From CBDAUN01 sp965200645 (lineage in GTDB: Bacteria; Pseudomonadota; Gammaproteobacteria; Arenicellales; JAJDZL01), in assembly GCA_965200645.1 (NCBI GenBank), contig CBDAUN010000003.1, positions 248,001 through 312,000 on the forward strand: DNA of 64,000 bases. The letters run 5' to 3'. The notes below the pieces were generated by a model, which was not told the origin of the DNA, did not search any database, and saw only the letters and a list, made by a program, of their open reading frames with translations. Below are positions 42,284-51,296 of this stretch, piece by piece. Numbering within the stretch: position 1 is the first letter of the stretch; each line of letters begins with the position of its first letter. Both the position numbers and the translations under genes were made by a program.

Positions 42284-43434
42284 CTATTCTTGCCCAAGGA
42301 AAACTCCAATAAATGCACCCTCGCTACCATCAGACTCAGTCCACCTTAATCCAATTGTTCCTGCGAGTAGATGTGAATCGCCTGAATCCGGATCAGTTGA
42401 CAACCTGCCTCCCCAAAATCCTTTCATACTATCTTCCTTTGCAGTGATTCCTTCAGCTGACATTCTCTCAAGGCGTATATCAGAGCCTAGGAAAGTGCCG
42501 TCATCTTTAAACTTAATAGCATTGAGATAAATTTTATAAGGTACGTTACGGGGCTCAATAGTCAGAATTTTCCCAGACGGAACTTCGATTATGCTTGCTG
42601 CTTTCATATCACCTTCGCATCCAATACACCCCGCAATTTCTTTACTTGTGAAATTTGTGGTGAATGTCACACTAGAGCCATAATCTCCAAATCCGTAACT
42701 TCCTTCAGGTACTTCAGCCCTACCATTTCCGTAACGAAATACATATAGTCCACTCGCGGCTCCTGCAGCCCTAGACCTGCCAGTGTGAAGTGTAGGTTTT
42801 GCCTCTAATTTAGGTCCGTAAATAAACGCCCCTACCTCGGCTTCCGCGACTTGTGGCAAATTGACATCACTGAAATCACCATCGAGATGTAGCCAATATC
42901 CTCCTGCTCTATATTCCGTGGGGTCGCTACTATCCCAAAACGTCCTTACATAAGCAGCAGACACGCTTTTAGTGTTAGATTTTCCAAGAATTTGTGCACG
43001 ACCTCTGTCATGAGCGTAATTCTGTGCGGTGTCACCGACCGAGGGTGACAAATCTGCTTCGATGATGATATCCGTCGCAGAATTCAGTTCGAGGGTACCG
43101 CCATCTTTGTCAGTAATTGTTAAGATTACATTTTTACCATCGAAAGTGGCTAAGGCAGTATCGGTGGTAAGTCCGGAATTGTCCGTGTTCGATGATTGGG
43201 TGACGCTGCCGAATTTTGGCTTGGAACTCGCAATTTTTTATTAGTTTTAGTAGCAAGTATTTTGGAAGTGCCAGGGGTAACAATCTCGTTAAACATGATT
43301 AACGAAATGGAGTCATTTGAGGTTGACGAATTGATATCGTCTGCCCCCACCCCGCCATAGCCGGTGAGAAAGAATGCGGAAACCACGATGAGAGAATTTT
43401 TGCTAATTTTTAATCTAATGAAGTTTCTTTTCAT
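42284..43434 (-). pseudogene. TbpB-like surface lipoprotein, frameshifted and with lost lipobox cysteine
   Basis: Two minus-strand frames join into one protein. The upstream frame (43434 to about 43240) gives a signal peptide whose lipobox reads FFLTGYGGVG, where a lipoprotein should have LTGC; Tyr26 replaces the acylated cysteine. At a run of six A bases (about 43230-43240) the frame shifts by one. The downstream frame continues without a stop through KPKFGSVTQSS, FDGKNVILTITDKDGGTLEL and the barrel domain (42284-43051), ending in AGTIGLRWTESDGSEGAFIG and VFLGQE. That ending is typical of transferrin-binding-protein B-like barrels. Total length would be about 380 residues. It may be decayed, or the frameshift may be a sequencing error or slippage site. 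Confidence 0.7.
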
Positions 43435-43643
43435 GTCAACATATTGCTGTATTTATTGTTACTGAGGGAAGAAAAACTCTTGCGTATTGCATGCTTAACA
43501 TATCAGAATTGATTACTAAGTCGAATTCTATTGTACCTTAGTGACTTTCGAGCTCATTTGGTATACGTTATCGTTCATACCACAAATTCTGGTGTTACTG
43601 AGCCAGTCAATTGAATCCATTTCTCAGGTGTTGAGTTTCTCCA

Positions 43644-46019
43644 TCAACAAGCAGGTGCACGTGAAACATTGGCCGGGTAAGCATCACCTCCGATAACTAC
43701 ATATACTTCCGTACCATCGAGAATTTCCGAGTTAATCTTTAGACTGGCTAATGCTAATGGCCTGCCAACTCGATAACCCCAAGCCGCTGAGGTTGTCTTT
43801 CCAACTAACTCCCCTTTTAGCAGTACTGGTTCATTTCCCAAAGGAACAATGTGTTCGTTAGGTTCAAAACTTAGTGTATAGATTTGTGAAGAAACAAATT
43901 GTTGTCGTTGCTGGAGTAGGGCGTTTCGACCAATAAAGTTCTTGTCCCAATCGATCAAAAAATCTAGGCCAACTTGAATAGGACTAGTATCGGTATCCAT
44001 ATCATGTCCATAGGACAAAAACCGCTTTTCTATACGCATTGAAGTTTGTGCCAAACTGCCCGCTGGCTGCGCACCTTGCTTCCGCAGTATTCGATATAAC
44101 TGAATTGCATCTCCCGACTTACAGGTCAGTTCCCATCCCGCTTCACCGACATAAGAAACATGCACGGCCAAGATTTCCATGTTGTTAAGTTTAATTGATG
44201 CTGCATGAAAGCGCTTCAAGTGCAATAGGGAATCTAGTCCTAGTGAATGAGCGATGGTTTGCGATTTCTGCCCCATCAGTCCCAGAACAGTAAAGTCTTC
44301 AGTACGATCAACAAATTGAACTTGTAACCCTTTTGCCTGTCGCTTTAGCCAGCACAAATCGCGTTTCACACTAGCAGGTCCAACAGTCAGTCGATAGTGT
44401 TGGTCACCTAATCGTACAGCAATGAGATGACCTTCAATTCCACCACGTGAGTTCAGAAAAGGCGTGTAAATCACCCGTCCGATGGAGTGATTCATGCGAT
44501 TACAGCAGACCCTGTCAAGAAGTCGCACAGTATCGTGTCCCGTCACATCAATCTTACCAAAAGACGACAAATCAAAAATAGCAGCACCTTTGGTTGCTTG
44601 ACGGACCTCTTCTCCGACCTGACTAAACCAGTTTGGTTTGCCAAATGTGGCAGACAGATTTTGCTTACCACCGAAGCACAGTGGATGTTCCCAACCCGCG
44701 ACTTGAGCAAAGCATGCACCTGCTGAATGTAATTCATCATGAATTGACGTTAGACGAATATTTCGGGCAGTATTCCACTGAGGATTTGGATAGGAGATTT
44801 CATAATGACGCCCAAGCACTTCCGGGGCTCTAGCGCAAAGTACATCTACTGAGTTAAAGGCGTCTGGAAAGCGCATGGCATTCACTTCATGTAAATCTTC
44901 TGGGAAATGACCATTGTGAATACAGTAAGCCAGTGCCATACCTGCACCGCCACCGGTAGCAACTCCCACTGAATTCATACCGCAACCAAGAAAAAGCCCA
45001 CGTGTCTCGGCTGTTTCACCCAGCAGAAAAGCACCGTCCGGAGTAAAGCTTTCAGGTCCGTTGAGGAGCATTTTCACACCAGCGTCAGCCAACGGAGGCA
45101 GTCGATGTAGTGCATTTCGCATCATTGGTTCAAAATGTTCCCAGTCTTCCGGTAATAGCTGAAATGAAAAATTCTCGCCTAACTCTTCCGGTGAGACGGC
45201 CTTTCCAATGGGTTCGAAACATCCTACTAGTAAACCACCAGACTCATCTCGAATATAAAGATGAGAGTTGTGGTCAGACAATGTAGGCAAGTTTCCAGTA
45301 AAGCCTTCGAACGGATTGGTGAGTAGGTAAAAGTGTTCGCAAGGATAAAGAGGTACCGCAACACCAGCCATGGCGCCAACTTGACGACTCCAAAGTCCGG
45401 CACAGATGGCTACAGCATCACAACGAATGGTTCCTGACGGCGTCACCACAGCAACAACTCGATTATTTTTTGTTTCAATTCCAGTTACCGGAGTGTTCTC
45501 AAACACTGAGGCTCCCAATGCGGTAGCGCTCTTTATTAATGCTGCGCATAGATCGGATGGACTAACACGGCCATCTTCGGGTGACCAAACCGCCCCAAGG
45601 ACGTCGTCAATTCTCATCAAGGGCCATCGTTCCAGTGCTTCGCCGCTAGGGAGAAATTCAGCTTCAACTCCAAACAGATGTGCTAAAGCTTCTTGTCGGC
45701 GTATGTGTATCAGACGGTCAGGAGAAGTGGCTATGGAAAGTGATCCCTTATTTATCCAGCCAACGGACTGTCCTGTCTCTTTCTCTAGTTGGCTATACAG
45801 TGAAATGGAGTATTGAATTAGATTGGTTAAGTTTTGAGTTGAGCGTAGAGCTCTCACTTGGGCGGCACTGTGCCATGTGGTACCAGAAGTTAGCTGATTG
45901 CGCTCCAACAAAATGGCATCAGAGATGCCTAATTTAGCTAAGTGGTAAAGAGTTGAACAGCCCATAATTCCACCGCCAATAACAACGACAGATACCTGGG
46001 AACGTGGAATTTTCGACAT
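43644..46019 (-). CDS. Dimethylglycine/sarcosine dehydrogenase-like FAD protein with GcvT domains
   Basis: A 791-residue two-part enzyme. The N-terminal FAD oxidoreductase (about 1-380) has SVVVIGGGIMGCSTLYHLAK and TSGTTWHSAAQVRALRSTQN, whose histidine is the covalent FAD site in dimethylglycine dehydrogenase. A linker domain comes next. The C-terminal part is a folate-binding GcvT-like domain (IFDLSSFGKIDVTGHDTVRL; HVSYVGEAGWELTC; SMRIEKRFLSYGHDMDTDTS) that captures the released one-carbon unit. It demethylates dimethylglycine, sarcosine or a related N-methyl amino acid. This could continue glycine betaine breakdown from the carnitine locus. The ATG at 46019 is preferred over the adjacent TTG. 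Confidence 0.9.
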   Translation of the reverse strand: MSKIPRSQVSVVVIGGGIMGCSTLYHLAKLGISDAILLERNQLTSGTTWHSAAQVRALRSTQNLTNLIQYSISLYSQLEKETGQSVGWINKGSLSIATSPDRLIHIRRQEALAHLFGVEAEFLPSGEALERWPLMRIDDVLGAVWSPEDGRVSPSDLCAALIKSATALGASVFENTPVTGIETKNNRVVAVVTPSGTIRCDAVAICAGLWSRQVGAMAGVAVPLYPCEHFYLLTNPFEGFTGNLPTLSDHNSHLYIRDESGGLLVGCFEPIGKAVSPEELGENFSFQLLPEDWEHFEPMMRNALHRLPPLADAGVKMLLNGPESFTPDGAFLLGETAETRGLFLGCGMNSVGVATGGGAGMALAYCIHNGHFPEDLHEVNAMRFPDAFNSVDVLCARAPEVLGRHYEISYPNPQWNTARNIRLTSIHDELHSAGACFAQVAGWEHPLCFGGKQNLSATFGKPNWFSQVGEEVRQATKGAAIFDLSSFGKIDVTGHDTVRLLDRVCCNRMNHSIGRVIYTPFLNSRGGIEGHLIAVRLGDQHYRLTVGPASVKRDLCWLKRQAKGLQVQFVDRTEDFTVLGLMGQKSQTIAHSLGLDSLLHLKRFHAASIKLNNMEILAVHVSYVGEAGWELTCKSGDAIQLYRILRKQGAQPAGSLAQTSMRIEKRFLSYGHDMDTDTSPIQVGLDFLIDWDKNFIGRNALLQQRQQFVSSQIYTLSFEPNEHIVPLGNEPVLLKGELVGKTTSAAWGYRVGRPLALASLKINSEILDGTEVYVVIGGDAYPANVSRAPAC

Positions 46020-46022
46020 CAA

Positions 46023-46775
46023 ATTGAGTAGCAGTTAACTGAGACTTTGAATTCTACTTTGACGAATGTAATTTGTTGGTGGGAATTACAAAGTTGCTTA
46101 CAACTAGGTTGTTTATCTTACATTTACTTTTTGAGTTGTTGAAATGATGATTAAACTAAGTTTTTCAATTCATCCAATTTTTCCTTAATTTCTGAGTGCT
46201 TCGTTTTGCAGAACTGCTTTTGTTAGTTTTTTAAAAATCGAATTTTGTGTAAATCCCTGCAATTGTCAATCTAGCGGGAGATCAAAATGTAAAACCAATA
46301 CACTTAAGGATTAAGTGAACTTACTCACTAACTAAAAGTTACATCTTCTCGCTGAAACGCCTAAAGTTGAACTGGTGTCGTGCTTAGCAAGGCAATATGA
46401 CAAGACCTAGAAGGCGGTCAACACACGTCACTGGATGCGGCGGGAGTAGAATTTATCCTAGGTCGAATGCGACCTGGTTATGCTGAAACTTGGACAGCTT
46501 GCTTTATCGATTGGCATCAAAACTGTTTACTCATCTCAATTGTTAACCCTGAAACTTCAGAATTTTTAGCCTTGAAGTCGCGGTCGTTTAATTTTCAAGT
46601 CCTCAATGCTGAATCGAAATTCACTGATATTAATAAGAAATGCGCTTTTGCAAAACTGATATTTTCGAGTCACAAAAAAGTTGATTCTGCTCGTTTACAG
46701 TAGTACAATCGCCCGGACTTACATAAAGAGAATTTCCATTTAATTCTATAGGAACTTCGTACTCGAGGAGGAGTA
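46023..46775 (+). other. Intergenic with one unassigned short open frame
   Basis: Mostly AT-rich non-coding DNA. A plus-strand open frame at 46467-46703 (78 codons) continues upstream without a start as DLEGGQHTSLDAAGVEFILG. It therefore looks like a fragment of a larger protein, but I do not recognise the family. The last 40 bases carry GAGGAG, the ribosome binding site of the next gene. Confidence 0.4.
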
Positions 46776-47090
46776 ATGCCAAAGGAAAGATCATTAGTTC
46801 TAGCCCTTGTCCTGTCATTTGTGCCATTCGGAATTTTCTATTCAGGATTTACGGCTGGATTAATTGTTTATACATTGGATGTATTATTGATTATATTCCT
46901 TACACTTCCCGGCACTGTTGCAGTGTTTATGGAAGGTAGCGAGCAGACTTCGGAAGCCACTGCCTTGTTCTTTGTAATAGGTGTTTTGGTGCATATTGTT
47001 ATTCACATTCTCTTTCCTATAATTTACATACGCAGGCATAATGCAAGGGTGGAAGCTTATCTGACAAATACAATTGAGAGTGTAAAGTAA
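46776..47090 (+). CDS. Small integral membrane protein of unknown function
   Basis: A 104-residue protein with about three hydrophobic segments (about 6-25, 27-48 and 65-88). A short basic cytoplasmic tail follows (IYIRRHNARVEAYL). GAGGAG sits four bases upstream of the ATG, an excellent ribosome binding site. The stop overlaps the next start by one base (TAATG), so it is translationally coupled to the following membrane protein. No family recognised; it may form a complex with its partner. Confidence 0.65.
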   Translation: MPKERSLVLALVLSFVPFGIFYSGFTAGLIVYTLDVLLIIFLTLPGTVAVFMEGSEQTSEATALFFVIGVLVHIVIHILFPIIYIRRHNARVEAYLTNTIESVK

Positions 47091-47467
47091 TGTGGGCAGC
47101 TACTGGAATAATTGTGGGGTTTATTGGAGTTTTTGCTTCAATTCCTTTTGGTGATGTAGCGGCTATCGCAGGTTCAGCCTTCTTTTTTGTATCTACATTT
47201 ACTGGGGTTTGTGTTCAGATGTGGACATCCCATCGAGACAAGATAAAGTTGAGAGAAGCTACAATAGCTCAAAAACAGGAAGCACGAATTTTCCGTCAAG
47301 AATCACTGAATCAGCAACCTCAACAGCCGCAGATAATCGTAGTAACACCGAACCAGCCTTCACAAATCCCACAGCAAAATCAACAACCCAATGTAGTGGT
47401 GGTAAACCCGGACCAATTACCTCAGGCTACCAACCCAGAATTTTTACCAAAAGTCGACAAGAATTAA
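47090..47467 (+). CDS. Membrane-anchored protein with Q/N/P-rich repeated tail
   Basis: A 125-residue protein. Two hydrophobic segments (about 5-25 and 28-48) precede a charged stretch (HRDKIKLREATIAQKQEARI). The low-complexity tail from about residue 75 carries two imperfect repeats, PQIIVVTPNQPSQIPQ and PNVVVVNPDQLPQATN. The second frame at 47209-47541 is a shadow. It is coupled to the small membrane protein upstream. Function unknown; the tail could bind a partner or the cell wall. Confidence 0.65.
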   Translation: MWAATGIIVGFIGVFASIPFGDVAAIAGSAFFFVSTFTGVCVQMWTSHRDKIKLREATIAQKQEARIFRQESLNQQPQQPQIIVVTPNQPSQIPQQNQQPNVVVVNPDQLPQATNPEFLPKVDKN

Positions 47468-48016
47468 ATTCTCATACGACTTTACGTCGGTTATTGATAC
47501 CAGTTCGTCACTCAGTTTGGACTTCGCAGGCTAGGCTGTAGTATCTAATTTAGCAACTCTTGCACAACGGTCACTCAATGGACGGTCGTAGACTTGATCG
47601 GTATTGTGCATGTCAATACGCTTAACCCTGATCTGACACAATTTAAGGTTTAACCTTTTGTTTCCAGTTCGCACACTGGTAATTTGACAGATTGTAGAAT
47701 AGGTTTTTTTTATAAAGTTCGTTCTAAAGAGGCTGATTAACAGAGCATCCTTCTTCAGCAGTGATAGCAAATTTCAAGTTGACAGACTATCAGACAGGTT
47801 CTGAAAACAGAAAATCTGAATTTTGAGCGCTTAGATTGTACTAATCTTGTCTTTAAGGCGATCGGGATTTATGGTCGGCTTGCTGACAGCATCTAGGTAA
47901 AGTTTTGTCTTAGACAGCAATCTGACTGGTCCAAGTACTGAAGCCTACACGAGAAAGAAACAATAGTAAAGACGCATTTGCATTTAAAAAATTGAGGAAG
48001 AATATCTACAAAACCC
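47468..48016 (+). other. Intergenic, no gene seen
   Basis: AT-rich DNA with frequent stops. A T8 run lies near 47706-47713, without a clear stem before it. I recognise no coding relic until the crcB-like fragment. Confidence 0.45.
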
Positions 48017-48153
48017 TTGCCATTTTCTTGACTAAGGCTGGACTTAGAACAGAAACTTGTTGGATCAGTGCTTCGGTTCGGAGTGGGTGTGTGGGTAACT
48101 GAACGATTCAGTTCAATTCTTTTGACACCTGGATTTCCAATCGGAAGTTTTGG
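48017..48153 (+). pseudogene. Partial duplicate of crcB
   Basis: About 135 bases similar to the 5' part of the intact crcB gene at 48852. The translation LVGSVLRFGVGVWVTERFSS, followed by GFPIGSFG, parallels AVGSVLRFVVGMWVTERFNS and EFPIGTLT of the real gene. The similarity is interrupted at both ends and there is no start codon. It is a decayed tandem copy or the trace of an earlier rearrangement. Confidence 0.75.
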
Positions 48154-48247
48154 GAAAAGTGTGAGCAATCGAAGTCTTCACTATTCCAAATGTTCACGAG
48201 GTTAAACAAGAAAAATTCTAAATCGGTCGTTCAGTTTCCTAATTGAA

Positions 48248-48618
48248 ATGAGGAATGTTTATTGTGTGGCTCGACTAATGTAATTGTTTGGCGAGAGAAT
48301 GAGTAACTTCCGATTGGCATGGATGATGAACAAGTCAGGATACATGTGACAGTTTAAGTTCATTATTGCCTGGATTGTGAATTTAAGTTGACCAGCGACG
48401 AAGCTAGCAAAATTCGACTTAAAGCAGTTTGTCGACATTTGGATGGAATGACTCCGCCGGAAATTAAAAGTATTCGAAAATCATTTCACCTTAGCCAAGC
48501 AGAATTTTCTGAATAAACCAGAATTGGCGTGACGTCAATAAACAGATGGAAAAATGGAGAAGTTATTCAAAATTCTGCAATGGATAACTATCTAATATTT
48601 GCCAAAAATAAAAGGTAA
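48248..48618 (+). pseudogene. MqsA-like zinc-finger/HTH antitoxin relic
   Basis: Pieces of an MqsA/YgiT-type antitoxin appear in order. First is CLLCGSTNVIVWRENE-stop (first CxxC). Next is HYCLDCEFKLTSDEASKIR (second CxxC), then PPEIKSIRKSFHLSQAEFSE-stop, and finally TRIGVTSINRWKNGEVIQNS with AMDNYL (XRE helix-turn-helix). In-frame stops and a damaged start make it non-functional. The matching toxin is not visible nearby. It lies between the crcB relic and crcB. Confidence 0.7.
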
Positions 48619-48851
48619 CTTAGATGAACTAATTCTTCGAAAAATGAAATCTGATACTTCGTAAGTTTTTCACCTGTTTCTTGTTTAGACAAAATCACGT
48701 TTCAGGTATAGCGAGTCAGAAAGTTCAAAAGGAAACAGACATAATAGTTTCATTAGTTAAGCTAACTTATTGATATACTTGACAATTACTTGAACAAATA
48801 CAGCAGAGCAAACTCTGCATAAATTGGTTCCTCGATCCGAATATCAATAAC

Positions 48852-49268
48852 ATGATGCCATCACTTTTTATCACACTTGCTGGAGTTGCAATTGGCGGTG
48901 CTGTTGGTTCTGTGCTTCGATTCGTAGTGGGTATGTGGGTGACTGAACGATTTAATTCTGAACTTTTAGGAACTGAATTTCCAATCGGAACTTTGACTGT
49001 CAATATCATCGGTTCATTCCTAATTGGTGTCATTTCAGCTTGGTTGGGTCAGGCTATACGTGACCCGGTGCTTGGAGAGACATTACGTCTATTTGTATTA
49101 GTGGGAGTATTGGGAGGCTTTACAACTTTTTCCACATTTTCACTGGAAACTTTACACCTGATAGAATACGGCTTGTGGGGTAGGGCAATTCTAAATATTG
49201 TGGCTTCAGTAGTGCTTTGTTTAACAGCCGCCTTTGTTGGTCTTTTTCTAGTTCGTTGGCTAGCTTAG
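48852..49268 (+). CDS. crcB: Fluoride channel CrcB/Fluc
   Basis: A 138-residue Fluc channel with four transmembrane segments that works as an antiparallel dimer to expel fluoride. Signatures visible are GGAVGSVLRFVVGMWVTERF, FPIGTLTVNIIGSFLIGVIS (pore asparagine) and LRLFVLVGVLGGFTTFSTFS (phenylalanine box and sodium site), then LETL. The tandem ATG at 48852 makes the exact first residue uncertain by one codon. I see no crcB-motif fluoride riboswitch in the 230 bases upstream. It is followed 105 bases later by ppk2 on the same strand. Confidence 0.95.
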   Translation: MMPSLFITLAGVAIGGAVGSVLRFVVGMWVTERFNSELLGTEFPIGTLTVNIIGSFLIGVISAWLGQAIRDPVLGETLRLFVLVGVLGGFTTFSTFSLETLHLIEYGLWGRAILNIVASVVLCLTAAFVGLFLVRWLA

Positions 49269-49373
49269 TCTTATCGATTCATCGAAACTTTTAGGTAAAT
49301 TTGTTTTACAAATGAATTTGGCTATGGCATATTGTAGATTCTTGATTTAGTTTACTTGTAATGGTGTTTAGTA

Positions 49374-50195
49374 ATGGCAAAAGAAGAAGTAGAACAGTCG
49401 CTCAATACTGAAGGAGAGGAATTAGTTAGAACTAAACTGCCTCGAAAAGAATATGAGTCTCGAAAGGCAGAGTTGCAGGTAGAACTCGTAAAGACTCAAA
49501 GTTGGGTTGTGGAAAATGGCTTAAAGGTAGTGCTGATTTTCGAGGGCCGAGATGCAGCGGGCAAGGGCGGCACAATTAAGCGATATATGGAACACCTTAA
49601 TCCTCGGTCCGCACGCGTTGTCGCTTTACCAAAACCAGGCGAACGTGAACGAGGTCAGTGGTTTTTTCAACGCTACATTGAACAATTACCAACAAGTGGC
49701 GAAATGGTGCTGTTTGACCGCTCATGGTACAACCGTGCAGGTGTCGAGAAAGTCATGGGATTTTGTTCCAGGCTCGAATACCTTGAATTCATGCGTCAGA
49801 CACCGGCTCTGGAAAGAATGTTGGTAGACAGTGGAATCATGTTGTTCAAATACTGGTTTTCAGTTAGTCAGGACGAACAACACAGGCGCTTTATGGCTCG
49901 GGCAAATAGTCCTCTGAAAAAATGGAAACTCAGTCCGATTGATAAGGAATCATTGAACCTTTGGGATGCGTATACGGAAGCAAAGGAAACAATGTTCTTC
50001 TACACCGATACCCGAGACGCCCCATGGACTGTAGTTCGGTCGGACAACAAGAGACTGGCACGACTCAATTGTATGCGTCACTTCCTATCCAACATCAATT
50101 ATCCGGATAAGAATCCAGACATTATGTTGGAACCTGACCAGAATGTTGTTGGGTATGCTCGCTCTATATTTAGTACGTTAGAAAGCGCCGAGTAG
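49374..50195 (+). CDS. ppk2: Polyphosphate kinase 2 (PPK2)
   Basis: A 273-residue PPK2-family enzyme that uses polyphosphate to phosphorylate nucleoside diphosphates (or monophosphates). The Walker A motif is FEGRDAAGKGGTIKRY (58-70), the family lid region is RVVALPKPGERERGQWFFQR, Walker B is EMVLFDRSWYNRAGVEKVMG, and KYWFSVSQDEQHRRF follows. Near the C-terminus, KRLARLNCMRHFL is typical. The length and single domain are those of class I PPK2. It lies downstream of crcB. A stress or energy role is likely, without pathway specificity. Confidence 0.93.
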   Translation: MAKEEVEQSLNTEGEELVRTKLPRKEYESRKAELQVELVKTQSWVVENGLKVVLIFEGRDAAGKGGTIKRYMEHLNPRSARVVALPKPGERERGQWFFQRYIEQLPTSGEMVLFDRSWYNRAGVEKVMGFCSRLEYLEFMRQTPALERMLVDSGIMLFKYWFSVSQDEQHRRFMARANSPLKKWKLSPIDKESLNLWDAYTEAKETMFFYTDTRDAPWTVVRSDNKRLARLNCMRHFLSNINYPDKNPDIMLEPDQNVVGYARSIFSTLESAE

Positions 50196-50302
50196 ATAAC
50201 AAAGAGCTTAATTGCATAGCAAATATCGAATTACGAATTTCAATACAACTCTCAACCGTATACAAATTTCAATTGGTTTGAGTTGGTATAGATTTTCTTG
50301 CT

Positions 50303-51094
50303 CTACAGTTCGAACAGCCGACCGTGTTCGGGATAACGGGCATCGATGCCAGCCAGCCTTAAACAATGCCATGCCATCGCATGATTGCTGGAAGTTACTG
50401 GCTTGTTCGTTATTTTTTCTATTTCAACAACGATTGACGCGACTCGTAAATTTGTACACGATACAAAGACTAAATCCACATCATCCCTGTTCCCAAGTTC
50501 AATTGCTGCTTGCTTAATTGAGTCGGTTGAAATTCGTGCTGCCCTGTTGTCGTCTTCTTCATTGAAGGAACCGAAAGCCGCAACTGTATAACCCTTATTT
50601 TCAATGTAATCTGCGACCGCGTCGTTAACATCTTGTCGATAGGGAGTTAGTACCGCTAGATTTTTCACATTGAATGCATCAAATGCAGCAAATGCTGCAG
50701 TTATCGGAGTCGTACTCTTTGCTTCTGGGCGGACTTTTTTGATAATCTCAAACACTCGTTGTTCCCCAATCACCATGGACGCCGATGTGCATCCGTATGC
50801 CACTACATCCAATGACATCCCTTTCAAAATAACGTCAGCACAGGCAGGGATGCGGTGCTCCATTTGAGCCAGTGTTTCCGGGGTGATGGTGGATGAGTTT
50901 TCGATTCGACTTTCGTACAGAGCCACGCCATCAATAGCCGTAAGATTTCTAAATTCGTGTTCAATTGTTTGATCGGAACCAAGAACGATCAATCCGATCG
51001 AGGCCTTTTCACCCAATCCTCCATCAACTTCAAAGGGAATGTGGGTACGGTTGTAGCGAATCGGTTCGTCAATGCTTAGAGCTACGTTAGACAT
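50303..51094 (-). CDS. EutA / maleate isomerase-like Asp/Glu racemase family protein
   Basis: A 263-residue protein of the Asp/Glu racemase superfamily, close to EutA (ectoine utilisation), maleate cis-trans isomerase and arylmalonate decarboxylase. Both catalytic-cysteine motifs are present, DVVAYGCTSASMVIGEQRV and DLVFVSCTNLRVASIV. SIGLIVLGSDQTIEHEFRNL at the start and SSNHAMAWHCLRLAGID at the end are typical of EutA. It lies 202 bases after dadA on the same strand. It may handle a racemisation or isomerisation step in the neighbouring amino acid pathway. The EutB/EutC partners of ectoine breakdown are absent, so ectoine is only one option. Confidence 0.82.
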   Translation of the reverse strand: MSNVALSIDEPIRYNRTHIPFEVDGGLGEKASIGLIVLGSDQTIEHEFRNLTAIDGVALYESRIENSSTITPETLAQMEHRIPACADVILKGMSLDVVAYGCTSASMVIGEQRVFEIIKKVRPEAKSTTPITAAFAAFDAFNVKNLAVLTPYRQDVNDAVADYIENKGYTVAAFGSFNEEDDNRAARISTDSIKQAAIELGNRDDVDLVFVSCTNLRVASIVVEIEKITNKPVTSSNHAMAWHCLRLAGIDARYPEHGRLFEL

Positions 51095-51296
51095 TTTCTG
51101 CCTCCAAAGTTAACTTAGTTATTTACGATACCAAAATACGAAAGTCATCTTCGTGAAAAGGGTTATATATTGAAACCGTTCAAATCTGAAAAAACCGCTC
51201 CTAACAAGGCGGATTTCTATAAGTAGCAGTCATATGTTGTTCAGTATTAAATTCCCGGAGATTGACCAAATAAGTGTTCAATTTGTTCCTGAGCAC

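Noticed and set aside
48620..48851. Fluoride riboswitch upstream of crcB
   Set aside because: I looked for the conserved crcB-motif blocks (CTGATG and CTCCT-type segments) and did not find them.
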